From the IMG/VR virus record IMGVR_UViG_3300018026_000007, positions 1 to 64,000 of that record: 64,000 nt of DNA, one strand, 5' to 3'. Position 1 is the stretch's first letter; every line of letters begins with the position of its first letter. This document shows positions 13,206 through 20,801 of the stretch, in pieces. The position numbers were made by a program, and so were the translations under genes. The DNA is from a virus. The notes under the pieces are model-generated. The model saw nothing but the letters and a program-made list of their open reading frames with translations, did no database searches and had not been told where the DNA came from.

Positions 13206-14579
13206 ATGAGTACTATAGCCAGAGAAATTACCCCAGGTCTCCAAAACCCCGACATGCCTCCAGGTATGCGTAAGACCCGTGTTCTACAGCCTGCGCCAAA
13301 TTATATGAGGCCGAATGGGTATGAGATTAAGGATTTGACTGGCATGGTGTTTGGTCGGCTTACGGCACTCAGATATGAGGGGCGAAGTGATAACGGCAAA
13401 GCTCTTTGGATTTGTCGGTGCTCGTGTGATGGGAACGAGCGCGCGTACCTGGGTCTTCGGATTCGTTCTGGTCATACTACCAGTTGCGGGTGCTATCGGC
13501 AAGAAGTGATGAGAATACGGCAACAAACTCAAGCGGAAATTGGGGCATTAGCAAGAGCCCGCAAGGCAGTCGCGAAATCCAACCAGCCCCTGCTCCGAAA
13601 TCCCGTCGCAATTTATGAATTGACTGATCCCCGAGGGTTGCCGTGGGTTTATGTAGGGGCGTCGGAACATCCCGTCTCTCGGTACAGCAGTCACTGCACG
13701 TCTTCGTCGGCGACGAATTTGAAGATGCAGCGGTGGATTACTGAACTACGAGAGGCGGATTTGAGACCTAATTTTCGGGTTCGGGGTTGGGTGGAGCGAG
13801 AGGCTGCAGGTGATATGGAGTTGCAGGCGATTGCAGAAGCGCGCAGGCAGTTCAAACGCTATTGTCTTAACACAAAGAGAAGTCCTGCATACGGTCGTGT
13901 TCATGAATCAAAGGAGGCACCAAAATCCCCAAAGCCTACATATGGTGTTTGTCGGACAATGGAATGTATCCAGGTAGCTACACATAGCACAGGCTGGTGC
14001 GACTCCTGTTATCGTCTGCGCGAAGCCGTGCGGGATGAAGCGAAAAGACAGGCAGGAAATCCGACCATTGCTCCGCGCGGTAAGGGGACAGGGCTATGTC
14101 ATGATTGTCGGGACCCTATTCCCTTTAATACAAGCCGCTGCGTGAATTGTCGTCGGGATATGGGGGTCCTCGTCTGCCGACCATGCGGGATATGCGGGCG
14201 AGATTTCAAACCATATAGTACACACCCTAATGAAGTATGCTCGGACGCCTGCCGTGAACAACGGAAGAACCCGCTAGGTTTGACGATCCAAGAACGGCGA
14301 AGGATCGGCGCAAAGAAAGCAGCAAAAACTCAGAAAGCCCGAGGTAGTGGTCTCTATAGTCTGTCCTCCGAACAGCGGTCAGCTAATGCAATTAAAGCAA
14401 TAGAACACCAAAGAGAGACTGGTACTGGTTTTTTCGGGCATACAAAAGAACAAAAGGCTGTTTTCGGAAGAAAGGGAGGCATGAGCCGTCAAGCATCAAT
14501 GACGCCCGAGCAAAGGAAATATCTATCACAAAAAGCTCGTGCCTCTCAAATCCATCATTGCAACCAATACTCTACTTAA
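13206..14579 (+). CDS. GIY-YIG homing-type endonuclease with zinc fingers
   Basis: The 457-residue protein is modular. Residues 40-98 (GMVFGRLTALRYEGR, LWICRCSCDGN, SGHTTSCGC) match the zinc-binding N-terminal module seen ahead of AP2/HNH homing enzymes. Residues about 137-225 (IYELTDPRGLPWVYVGAS, R, H, E) form the GIY-YIG nuclease core. Further CxxC pairs follow (CDSCYR, CHDCRDPIP, CVNCRRD, CGICGRDF...CSDAC), and the C-terminus has NUMOD3-like basic repeats (KKAAKTQKARG, GRKGGMSRQAS). It is free-standing, with its own promoter, and the region is less GC-rich than its neighbours. This suggests a mobile, transferred gene that cuts related phage genomes. Confidence 0.82.
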   Translation: MSTIAREITPGLQNPDMPPGMRKTRVLQPAPNYMRPNGYEIKDLTGMVFGRLTALRYEGRSDNGKALWICRCSCDGNERAYLGLRIRSGHTTSCGCYRQEVMRIRQQTQAEIGALARARKAVAKSNQPLLRNPVAIYELTDPRGLPWVYVGASEHPVSRYSSHCTSSSATNLKMQRWITELREADLRPNFRVRGWVEREAAGDMELQAIAEARRQFKRYCLNTKRSPAYGRVHESKEAPKSPKPTYGVCRTMECIQVATHSTGWCDSCYRLREAVRDEAKRQAGNPTIAPRGKGTGLCHDCRDPIPFNTSRCVNCRRDMGVLVCRPCGICGRDFKPYSTHPNEVCSDACREQRKNPLGLTIQERRRIGAKKAAKTQKARGSGLYSLSSEQRSANAIKAIEHQRETGTGFFGHTKEQKAVFGRKGGMSRQASMTPEQRKYLSQKARASQIHHCNQYST

Positions 14580-14597
14580 TGTCTGTTACGAATTTCC

Positions 14598-14626
14598 TTG
14601 ACAAGTTTTCCCGACTCTGGTAATCT
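14598..14626 (+). promoter_or_regulatory. Leaderless-type promoter
   Basis: TTGACA (14598-14603), 17 bases, TAATCT (14621-14626); ATG 14633 begins 6 bases later. Confidence 0.75.
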
Positions 14627-14632
14627 CCGCAT

Positions 14633-14824
14633 ATGCTATTTCACCGATGCGACCGACTGTTCTACACGCGGCAGCAAGCGGCGTATCATTTGCATGCGTT
14701 GCATCCTCTGCAGTGTATCAGCGGCTGGCGCGCCGCCACCGAGAAAGAGTACGCTCAGGCACCAGAGCAAGCACTAGAAACCCCGAGTACCTTGGGGAAG
14801 CCTACTACAGAGGAGAAATCGTAA
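14633..14824 (+). CDS. Hypothetical protein (63 aa), leaderless
   Basis: FHRCDRLFYTRQQAAYHLHALHPLQC includes Cys/His residues that could bind zinc; the C-terminus is charged. ATG 14633 coincides with the predicted transcription start and has no ribosome site. Its stop overlaps the next ATG. Confidence 0.6.
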   Translation: MLFHRCDRLFYTRQQAAYHLHALHPLQCISGWRAATEKEYAQAPEQALETPSTLGKPTTEEKS

Positions 14825-15111
14825 TGGGTGACGGATTACAGCGCGCATGGGCCGCGACGCATGGCGTCAAGATCGGCCAGCTTTGGCAGGACAACGATCC
14901 TCGGTACAAGAAGGTTCGAACCCTACGAATCGATGAACTGTGGGTGAATAGTCGCGGAGAGCTTCGAGCCCGCTGCCATGTCTTGGAAACGGGCCGCGCG
15001 GCATTCATTGCTGTCCGCCGATTCAAGCCGACTAGCACGGGGTATCGTCTCGTGAAGGAAGCCCCGCCGTTGTGGCCTCTGGTCGAAGAGACGCTCCCGA
15101 AGGTATTCTAG
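14824..15111 (+). CDS. Hypothetical protein (95 aa)
   Basis: A compact beta-rich protein (KIGQLWQDNDPRYKKVRTLRI, ELRARCHVLETGRAAFI, RRFKPTSTGYRLV) of a type common in phage small-gene clusters, where it is unnamed. GAGGAG is 8-13 bases before ATG 14824, which overlaps the previous stop. Confidence 0.65.
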   Translation: MGDGLQRAWAATHGVKIGQLWQDNDPRYKKVRTLRIDELWVNSRGELRARCHVLETGRAAFIAVRRFKPTSTGYRLVKEAPPLWPLVEETLPKVF

Positions 15112-15205
15112 ACGAGTTACTGGGTTCGAATCCCAGCAATGTGGAGCCCCAGCATTGATGACCCAACTGGTGGTTGGGCGCGGCGGTTTGAGTCCGCCAG
15201 GGGCA
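15112..15205 (+). ncRNA. tRNA-like structured stretch, type unresolved
   Basis: A canonical T-arm (CTGGG-TTCGAAT-CCCAG, 15120-15136) is followed directly by CAATG (15137-15141), which pairs with CATTG (15153-15157). Then come two hairpins: CCCAA-CTGGTGG-TTGGG (15162-15178) and GGCGG-TTTGAGT-CCGCC (15182-15198). The order T-arm, acceptor-like stem, D-like arm, anticodon-like arm (TGA in the loop) would fit a permuted tRNA. The acceptor pairing is imperfect and no CCA is present, so a decayed tRNA pair is equally possible. No protein gene fits this 116-bp gap. Confidence 0.35.
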
Positions 15206-15227
15206 TAAAATTTCAGGAGGTGTCGTA

Positions 15228-15518
15228 ATGGCACAATGGTCTGAAACACGAATCCAAGCGGAGAAGGCTCTGAAGGCAGAGTCCCAGAAGAAACGGCTGG
15301 CATTGATTCTCGCCGAGCGCGCCAAGTTGTTCAAACAATTTCGGGACGGCGGCTGGCAGATCAAGGTATTGAATCCCATCATGCGAGAGTTTGCAGTCCT
15401 GCCCGATGACTTTCCGACAGATGATCCCGACTATCTGGTCAAGATGCCAGGGGCCCATCCCATGCGTATCAGGACCGAAGCCCAGCTTCGTCGGCCGGTG
15501 AAAGGGGTGGTGGCGTGA
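15228..15518 (+). CDS. Hypothetical protein (96 aa)
   Basis: Helical basic N-terminus (IQAEKALKAESQKKRLALILAERAKLFKQF), then mixed region. AGGAGG is 8 bases before ATG 15228. Not recognised. Confidence 0.65.
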   Translation: MAQWSETRIQAEKALKAESQKKRLALILAERAKLFKQFRDGGWQIKVLNPIMREFAVLPDDFPTDDPDYLVKMPGAHPMRIRTEAQLRRPVKGVVA

Positions 15519-15697
15519 TAGACTACGACAAGACCGCACTTGAGCGGGCAGCCGCCAAGCGGACGCAAAAGAATCTGACCAGGGTTTTGAACTCATTCCT
15601 GGGCGGCTTCAAGTACTCGCCCGCGACTCAATCCCATCCAGACGGCCCGACCAGCACTCGGGGCGAACGGCGGCGCGCGAAGTTGGGGCGAACATGA
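15515..15697 (+). CDS. Hypothetical basic protein (60 aa)
   Basis: GTG 15515 overlaps the previous stop (GTGA). Basic, low-complexity C-terminus (GERRRAKLGRT). Not recognised. Confidence 0.55.
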   Translation: MIDYDKTALERAAAKRTQKNLTRVLNSFLGGFKYSPATQSHPDGPTSTRGERRRAKLGRT

Positions 15698-15828
15698 AGT
15701 GGCAAGCGATGGTTCAACCAATCGGCATATTTCAGGTTCTCGTATTGGTGATTCGGGGCGGCGCATGGGTTTACGAGTACCAACCGATGATGCTGTACCG
15801 CGCCGTCAACGTGCTGGTGAAGGCATGA
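15694..15828 (+). CDS. Small hydrophobic protein (44 aa)
   Basis: ATG 15694 and the stop at 15828 both overlap neighbours by 4 bases. One hydrophobic segment (IGIFQVLVLVI). Confidence 0.5.
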   Translation: MKWQAMVQPIGIFQVLVLVIRGGAWVYEYQPMMLYRAVNVLVKA

Positions 15829-15977
15829 AGATCGTCGGCATCATGATTGCGCTGGCTCTGTTCGCCGAACTGGCTGGTGAGATCGGCGGCGACTGGGCGG
15901 CGATGGCTGCTCTGTTGTTCGGGGCTGGGATTATTTCCTGGCTCCGCATTCGAAGGGACTCAAGGTGGGGACGATGA
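15825..15977 (+). CDS. Membrane protein (50 aa)
   Basis: Two short hydrophobic stretches (IVGIMIALALFAELA, WAAMAALLFGAGIISWL) and a basic tail (RIRRDSRWGR). ATGA overlaps both sides. Confidence 0.55.
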   Translation: MKIVGIMIALALFAELAGEIGGDWAAMAALLFGAGIISWLRIRRDSRWGR

Positions 15978-16132
15978 GAGAACTGATTGACATCCTGACG
16001 AGCTACGAAGGCGCACTGCAGGACGTTGAAGAAGATCGCTCGGACGAGAATCTCGAAGCTCTGAAGAACGCTCGCGCCGAGTTGTTGGAAGTTCTGCAGG
16101 TCGCCCGCGAGTGGGAGAAGGCAAAATCATGA
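15974..16132 (+). CDS. Small coiled-coil protein (52 aa)
   Basis: Almost wholly helical and acidic, with heptad-like leucines (ELIDILTSYEGALQDVEEDR). ATGA-coupled at both ends. Confidence 0.5.
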   Translation: MRELIDILTSYEGALQDVEEDRSDENLEALKNARAELLEVLQVAREWEKAKS

Positions 16133-16326
16133 AATCTATTCCAATTGCGGCAGCAAAACAGATCGCAGAACGCTATGGATACGACCAGGTGATTATCATC
16201 GCCCGCGCTGTCGGCCAGGGCGAGCATGTTACGACGTACGGCAAAGACAAAGCCAACTGCGACGTGGCAGCCCGCATCGGTGATTTCCTGAAATACAAAG
16301 TCATGGGTTGGGTGAAAGACCATTAG
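16129..16326 (+). CDS. Conserved phage small protein (65 aa)
   Basis: The sequence KQIAERYGYDQVIIIARAVGQGEHVTTYGKDK recalls a small alpha/beta protein common in phage genomes, without known function. ATG 16129 overlaps the previous stop, deciding it over 16111. Confidence 0.65.
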   Translation: MKSIPIAAAKQIAERYGYDQVIIIARAVGQGEHVTTYGKDKANCDVAARIGDFLKYKVMGWVKDH

Positions 16327-16335
16327 AGAGGAATC

Positions 16336-16746
16336 ATGAGCACTGTTCTAAAACCTTGGGTCGAAAACATTCCGTGGAAGCAACAGTCCATTCTGTTCTC
16401 GGGGCTGCGCGGACCCGACAATCAATTCTGCAAGCACATCAAAGCGGTCGGACGCTGGATGCGCTCAGTCTCACAAAACAACGCCGACCCGTCGAAAGAC
16501 TACATGCGGAACGATCCGCTGCCGATATTCGCCGACTTGGACAAGGAACTGGAAAACCAGCCCGCGCATTTCGTCCACCACTTCGCCAGCGCCCTGCGCG
16601 TGATTGCAATTCATCATCCTCAACTCAAAGTACGATCCTATGCTCAGTCGATTCACGACCAGATCGCTATCGAGTTGTTTCACTTCAAACCAGAATCTGA
16701 TTCTGAGTTTTTGTATCGGCACCGAGACAAAGTCGAGCACGACTAG
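16336..16746 (+). CDS. Hypothetical protein (136 aa)
   Basis: GAGAGGAATC leads to ATG 16336. Helical protein with PWKQQSILFSGLRGPD near the N-terminus, HFVHHFASALRVIAIHHP in the middle and a charged end. The N-terminal pattern is familiar from phage early regions but has no function. Confidence 0.65.
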   Translation: MSTVLKPWVENIPWKQQSILFSGLRGPDNQFCKHIKAVGRWMRSVSQNNADPSKDYMRNDPLPIFADLDKELENQPAHFVHHFASALRVIAIHHPQLKVRSYAQSIHDQIAIELFHFKPESDSEFLYRHRDKVEHD

Positions 16747-16754
16747 GAGGAACC

Positions 16755-16928
16755 ATGGAGCGAGCAGTCTACAACGAAGAACTCGGGCAGTGGCACCGCG
16801 AAGGCGAGCATCCGTTTGAGGGCGTGACGGCGACTTCGTATCCCGAAGCATTCGAGAAATTGTTCGGGCATCCCGTGCCAATCCCGCCGCCCGTGCGGGA
16901 GCCGCGCAGAAGTCAGGAGGCGTTATGA
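16755..16928 (+). CDS. Hypothetical protein (57 aa)
   Basis: AGGAGG lies 5 bases before ATG 16755. Acidic, ending in a proline-rich tail (GHPVPIPPPVREPRR). ATGA overlap with the next gene. Confidence 0.6.
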   Translation: MERAVYNEELGQWHREGEHPFEGVTATSYPEAFEKLFGHPVPIPPPVREPRRSQEAL

Positions 16929-17125
16929 CATCCGAAGAAATCCGAAACATGCACATGGATAATGTGTCAGACGATGGGTTTGAAATAGGTCTAAGGCTGC
17001 AAGAAATCGCATACCAGCTTGCTCTACTCAACGAGACCATCCTACCAATTCTGCAGGAAGAGGCCGCTCAAACTAAGAAGTGGCGAGCCGACCAAGCTGC
17101 CTTCATGAATCGAGACCGAAAATGA
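16925..17125 (+). CDS. Hypothetical helical protein (66 aa)
   Basis: Long amphipathic helix (LRLQEIAYQLALLNETILPILQEEAAQTKK). ATG 16925 has AGGAGG 5 bases upstream and overlaps the previous stop. Confidence 0.6.
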   Translation: MTSEEIRNMHMDNVSDDGFEIGLRLQEIAYQLALLNETILPILQEEAAQTKKWRADQAAFMNRDRK

Positions 17126-17379
17126 AAACCGCAATCTACATCGAAGATGGGCGCACACAATTTGTGTTGACGCCCGAGACCGAGATCGACAAGAAGGTGC
17201 TCACCGAACTTGAGAGCACAAAACTCAAAACGTATCGCGGTCAGTTCTATTCCTGCAAGGGCGGCTGGACCCGATGGGATAATTCGTTCGGGGTGAACAT
17301 CGTCGGGCATGATACAAACATTGACCACAGTCTGATCTTCGTGATTGACAAAGAAACCCCAGGGGCAGAACAGTCATGA
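17122..17379 (+). CDS. Hypothetical protein (85 aa)
   Basis: Beta-rich (KTAIYIEDGRTQFVLTPET, YRGQFYSCKGGWTRW, DHSLIFVID). Common style in phage small-gene arrays; function unknown. ATGA overlaps at both ends. Confidence 0.6.
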   Translation: MKTAIYIEDGRTQFVLTPETEIDKKVLTELESTKLKTYRGQFYSCKGGWTRWDNSFGVNIVGHDTNIDHSLIFVIDKETPGAEQS

Positions 17380-17588
17380 GCCGCTTCGAGCAAGTGTTGG
17401 ATGAAGCTGCTGAAAAAGTCGCGTTGATGAAAGAAGTTCGATCACTGACGCCAGAGCAAATCAGGCGAGCTACCGAGATTTTGCGCCTGTTGAAAGCGGG
17501 ACGGCACGTCATCTCGCATGCGCCGAATCACGCGGCCTGGTGCCCCGTCAGCAATGGATGTTGTGAATGCGGATTGGAGAATGTATGA
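17376..17588 (+). CDS. Hypothetical protein (70 aa)
   Basis: Helical N-terminus, then a HAPNHAAWCPVSNGCCECGL ending with several Cys/His that may bind zinc. ATGA-coupled to the next gene. Confidence 0.6.
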   Translation: MSRFEQVLDEAAEKVALMKEVRSLTPEQIRRATEILRLLKAGRHVISHAPNHAAWCPVSNGCCECGLENV

Positions 17589-18145
17589 TTCAAGAAACTT
17601 TCGGCATGCTGTTGCGCAATCGCGCGCACTGGGAATTCGAACTGTTCCTGATGCTGCTGTTCGATGGACTGATCGCGGGGATACTCATCCCGCTCGGCCA
17701 CAAGCACTGGAAGCATCATCTTGCCCGCGACGAGCGCGAACGCTGGGCGGGTATAGGGTTATCACATGTTCAAGACCAGATTGCAGCCGAACAAAATGGC
17801 GTCGATCCATTGCCGCCGCTTTGGTCGATGGCGTATCCCAGCCACGTCGCAATCCCAGAGTGTGGCGAGGCGCAAACTCGCGTAGGTTGGTGGTGTACTC
17901 GGGAGATTGGACACGAAGGACCCTGCGCGGCTATCTCGTTTTTGGATTGGGCGGCGCGGAACGGAAGAAACCCCGCCCCCGAGATTTGTACTGGCTGCCA
18001 TGGCACATTCGCATCGGTGTCGGAGTACATCGAGCGTTGTACTGGTTGCGGCCAGGTTCGACAAATGTCGCTGGACGGGACATGGTTCTACTGGGGTGGT
18101 GAAAACCCCGCAAAAAACCATGACGAAACCCTGACCCCGTCCTGA
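17585..18145 (+). CDS. Membrane-anchored zinc-ribbon protein (186 aa)
   Basis: One hydrophobic helix near residues 20-38 (FLMLLFDGLIAGILIPLG) anchors the protein. The soluble part ends in a zinc ribbon, CTGCHGTF...CTGCGQ, with additional cysteines (CGEAQ, WWCTREIGHEGPC). Start ATG 17585 overlaps the previous stop. No known family. Confidence 0.65.
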   Translation: MIQETFGMLLRNRAHWEFELFLMLLFDGLIAGILIPLGHKHWKHHLARDERERWAGIGLSHVQDQIAAEQNGVDPLPPLWSMAYPSHVAIPECGEAQTRVGWWCTREIGHEGPCAAISFLDWAARNGRNPAPEICTGCHGTFASVSEYIERCTGCGQVRQMSLDGTWFYWGGENPAKNHDETLTPS

Positions 18146-18162
18146 AATCGCATTACAGGTTT

Positions 18163-18188
18163 TTGACTTTTTATTCTAAAGGTAGGAG
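18163..18188 (+). promoter_or_regulatory. GACTTT-class promoter motif
   Basis: TTTTTGACTTT, 6 bases, TAAAGG, TAGG. It also provides the AGGAG for ATG 18196. Confidence 0.55.
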
Positions 18189-18195
18189 CACTCAC

Positions 18196-18558
18196 ATGAG
18201 CATGTGGCAGAAGTTCATCCGCTGGTGGAACTGCGAAGACGAGATAGACCTATTGCTGTCGCAGTACGTCCAAGCCCAGCGAAATTTCAACCAGAGCCAG
18301 TTTTTGCTTGAGTCCGCGCCGATGATTGATGCGCCGCTGAGTCCAGTGGATGCGTGTTCGCGATTTGCAGCCATCCGATCCAAGTACGGGTTTATTCATC
18401 CCGCGACAATGAGCAAATACATGGGCTGGATATCGAGAGACGATCATGCCATTTTTCCTGGATCGCCAACCAAGTGGCTCTTGACACCGCTGATGCCAGA
18501 GAATCGGATTCTGATGACACCCATGCCGATGCCGTTTCTGAACGCGGCGAAGAAGTAG
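18196..18558 (+). CDS. Hypothetical protein (120 aa)
   Basis: Tryptophan-rich start (MWQKFIRWWNC), helical middle, proline/methionine-rich end (PLMPENRILMTPMPMPF). GGTAGGAGCACTC precedes ATG 18196; the frame from 18163 begins inside the promoter. Not recognised. Confidence 0.65.
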   Translation: MSMWQKFIRWWNCEDEIDLLLSQYVQAQRNFNQSQFLLESAPMIDAPLSPVDACSRFAAIRSKYGFIHPATMSKYMGWISRDDHAIFPGSPTKWLLTPLMPENRILMTPMPMPFLNAAKK

Positions 18559-18560
18559 CC

Positions 18561-18740
18561 ATGATCGGAACCGACATACTGCAGTGGCGGGGCCCCATTA
18601 CCGTGAGTCGGCGCGCCGATTCTGATGCGATCCCGACGTTACATGAAGTCGATATGCCGTCGAATTGGTTCTACTGGGAACGTCTGATTTTAATTGAGGC
18701 GTTAGAGCGGTGGTTGGAGTCGCTGGAGGCTATCCTATGA
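18561..18740 (+). CDS. Hypothetical protein (59 aa)
   Basis: Starts 2 bases after the previous stop. Ends in an amphipathic helix (RLILIEALERWLESLEAIL). Not recognised. Confidence 0.5.
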   Translation: MIGTDILQWRGPITVSRRADSDAIPTLHEVDMPSNWFYWERLILIEALERWLESLEAIL

Positions 18741-18904
18741 GCATCCCACGAATCTTTGTTACTGGCACTCGATTTCGGATCACAGAGCACCCAGGATATC
18801 TCAAAGCGCATCTCAATGGCTGGATGGGCTGGACTTCAGTCTGGGCAACGACAGGCGAAGCCCTGGTGCGACGCATCAAGCAGATCAGGAGTGGCGGCCA
18901 ATGA
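18737..18904 (+). CDS. Hypothetical protein (55 aa)
   Basis: ATGA-coupled on both sides. Small basic protein with WMGWTSVWATTGEALVRRI. Not recognised. Confidence 0.55.
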   Translation: MSIPRIFVTGTRFRITEHPGYLKAHLNGWMGWTSVWATTGEALVRRIKQIRSGGQ

Positions 18905-19143
18905 AAATCAAGAAATACGGCATCGTCATTTTGACGGAAGGTCCCGTGCGCATCGAAGGCTGGCAGGTGGAGTCCGAGCCGAGCGACCCGCCCGATGCAA
19001 AACCTGAGCAACTACTGACTGCGCTTGCCATCGATTGGGCGAAAGCGCGATTGACGGCGGCAACCAACCAAGCGATTCAAGACGCGGTGAAAGAACGCCA
19101 TCGCCAAATACTGGCGGGCTCGATGCCGAAGCTAGTGCAATGA
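18901..19143 (+). CDS. Hypothetical protein (80 aa)
   Basis: A beta-strand start (IKKYGIVILTEGPVRIEGW) followed by an acidic linker and a long helix. ATGA-coupled to the next gene. Not recognised. Confidence 0.6.
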   Translation: MKIKKYGIVILTEGPVRIEGWQVESEPSDPPDAKPEQLLTALAIDWAKARLTAATNQAIQDAVKERHRQILAGSMPKLVQ

Positions 19144-19424
19144 AGTACATCATTCGGCTGAATCCGCGCGCGTTCAATCCGCTCACGCGGAAGGTCATCG
19201 CCGAGCGATTGTGGGAAGTCGAGCAGTGCGCGACGCGAGATAGCGAGAAAGTGATTTGGCACTGCGCGGACATTCGAATTAACTTGACACCGATCCGCGA
19301 GTTGTATACACTACCGAAACCAGGTGAAAAAGTTTGGGAGTGGGAAGGCTTCGGGATTTGCGTTCGCGGGCAAGACAATGCCGTGGAGATCAAGACAGGA
19401 CCCCACGATGCGTCAGGAAACTAG
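19140..19424 (+). CDS. Hypothetical protein (94 aa)
   Basis: Alpha/beta protein (YIIRLNPRAF, KVIWHCADIRINLTPI, VWEWEGFGICVRG). ATGA overlap sets the start at 19140. Not recognised. Confidence 0.6.
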   Translation: MKYIIRLNPRAFNPLTRKVIAERLWEVEQCATRDSEKVIWHCADIRINLTPIRELYTLPKPGEKVWEWEGFGICVRGQDNAVEIKTGPHDASGN

Positions 19425-19433
19425 GAGAAGATT

Positions 19434-20195
19434 ATGAAACGGCTTCTGGCAATGATCGCGGCTCTTCTGTTTGCCATCAACTCTTTTGCGGCAGGTCCGA
19501 TGCGACCGCCCAAGGGATTCGCGGGCCAGGTATACGCGGGCACATTCGTTCTGTACGATGAGTACGAAAATAAGCTCCAGATGCTCTGCACCGCCGCCGC
19601 GTACGAATCGACCCCAGGCGGATATCATTTGCTGACCGCAGGCCATTGCATTCAGGAGACGCCAGCCGAAGTTGCGCTCTTTGTTTCCGAAGAAATCGGC
19701 GGCACCCTCATGCCAGTAACTGTTGTGAAATCCTTCGTGGGAAATGGCATCGACTTTGCGACTCTCGAACTGCGAACCCCAAGGAAGTATCCTGTGTTCT
19801 CGCTCGGGGACGAAAGGGATTTGAGAATTGGCGACGCCACGCTGATGGTAGCCTTCTCGGAAGGTGTTGTGAAACAGTTTGGATACGGTACAGTTGCGTC
19901 TGAACCATTCGTTGAATCTCCCGAGTGCAATGTTGATTGCAGCGGTGACCTCTTTGTTCAAACCTATGGATCGGGCGGGGCGTCTGGGGCGCTCATCTTT
20001 TCAGCCAAGACCCATAAAGTTGTGGGGATATTCCGAGCGATGTTCACCAGTCGTGTTGGCACTACAGGCGCGGTAGTTGAGCCGATTTCAAAGTTTACGA
20101 CCTTTCGCGGTCTGCCAGGGCAGACACGACCGTCGATGAGCGACCTACGCGACCCCGAAGATGATGATCCCGCAGTCACGGAGCCAAAGAAGTAG
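19434..20195 (+). CDS. Secreted trypsin-like serine protease
   Basis: A clear Sec signal peptide (MKRLLAMIAALLFAINSFAA) is followed by a chymotrypsin-fold protease with H71 in LLTAGHC, D107 in GNGIDFATLEL and S184 in GSGGASGALIFS. The Gly before the serine is replaced by Ala-Ser context but the oxyanion region looks intact. The tail (res. 225-253) is acidic and proline-rich. At 253 residues it is a full domain. AGGAG lies 5 bases before ATG 19434. A phage-encoded exported protease could process host envelope or superinfecting phage proteins; the substrate is unknown. Confidence 0.82.
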   Translation: MKRLLAMIAALLFAINSFAAGPMRPPKGFAGQVYAGTFVLYDEYENKLQMLCTAAAYESTPGGYHLLTAGHCIQETPAEVALFVSEEIGGTLMPVTVVKSFVGNGIDFATLELRTPRKYPVFSLGDERDLRIGDATLMVAFSEGVVKQFGYGTVASEPFVESPECNVDCSGDLFVQTYGSGGASGALIFSAKTHKVVGIFRAMFTSRVGTTGAVVEPISKFTTFRGLPGQTRPSMSDLRDPEDDDPAVTEPKK

Positions 20196-20197
20196 CC

Positions 20198-20509
20198 ATG
20201 GTGTTACTCGACAAAAACCAGACGCTCCAGCCGCCCGAAGGGTATACACTGCGAGCCGTAGCGGCGGACGGCGCGTATTTAAGAGCGACGTATGACAAAA
20301 CGCTGCGACCTCACGTTGTCTCCAAAGTGGTCGTCTACCTAAACGATCAGGGTCGAGAAGTGGCGCGCTCGATTGACGAAACGGACTATTCGGCGTTCGC
20401 GCCCAAACCCGAGCCGCCACCTGCGCCGCGTCGGTTCAGATTTCGCAACGGATTTCTAATCGCCCTCCAGGGCTTACAGGAGATGTTGAAATGTCTAAGC
20501 AAGTCGTGA
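20198..20509 (+). CDS. Hypothetical protein (103 aa)
   Basis: Starts 2 bases after the protease stop. Beta-rich first half (YTLRAVAADGAYLRATYDK, VSKVVVYLNDQGREVARS), proline linker, then an amphipathic helix. Not recognised. Confidence 0.55.
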   Translation: MVLLDKNQTLQPPEGYTLRAVAADGAYLRATYDKTLRPHVVSKVVVYLNDQGREVARSIDETDYSAFAPKPEPPPAPRRFRFRNGFLIALQGLQEMLKCLSKS

Positions 20510-20778
20510 GTCAACGCATGAAGCAAACCTGCGACGGCTGCGGGTCATCGAAAGAATGGGAGTTGGTAGGTGCCGATGCCGACCCGAATATTCTGGCCGA
20601 AATGCAATGCTGGTTTGTCGTCGCTCGTAAGATCGTGAACGATAGAGGCGAGATGGTGGCTTTGAGTGCCGATGCGTGTTCCGTGGCTTGCGTTTCAACG
20701 ATTGCGGAAAAGCTCATGAAGCTGCCAGAGTCCGAACCTGCGGACAAGATCGACCTGGCGTCTTTGCGCATCAACTAA
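20491..20778 (+). CDS. Hypothetical zinc-binding protein (95 aa)
   Basis: CDGCGSSKEWEL at the start and C-x3-C later (ACSVAC) suggest one metal site. Overlaps the previous gene by 19 bases with AGGAG just before ATG 20491. Confidence 0.6.
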   Translation: MSKQVVSQRMKQTCDGCGSSKEWELVGADADPNILAEMQCWFVVARKIVNDRGEMVALSADACSVACVSTIAEKLMKLPESEPADKIDLASLRIN

Positions 20779-20801
20779 CTTTTCGGTCGGAGCGAACGGA
20801 A

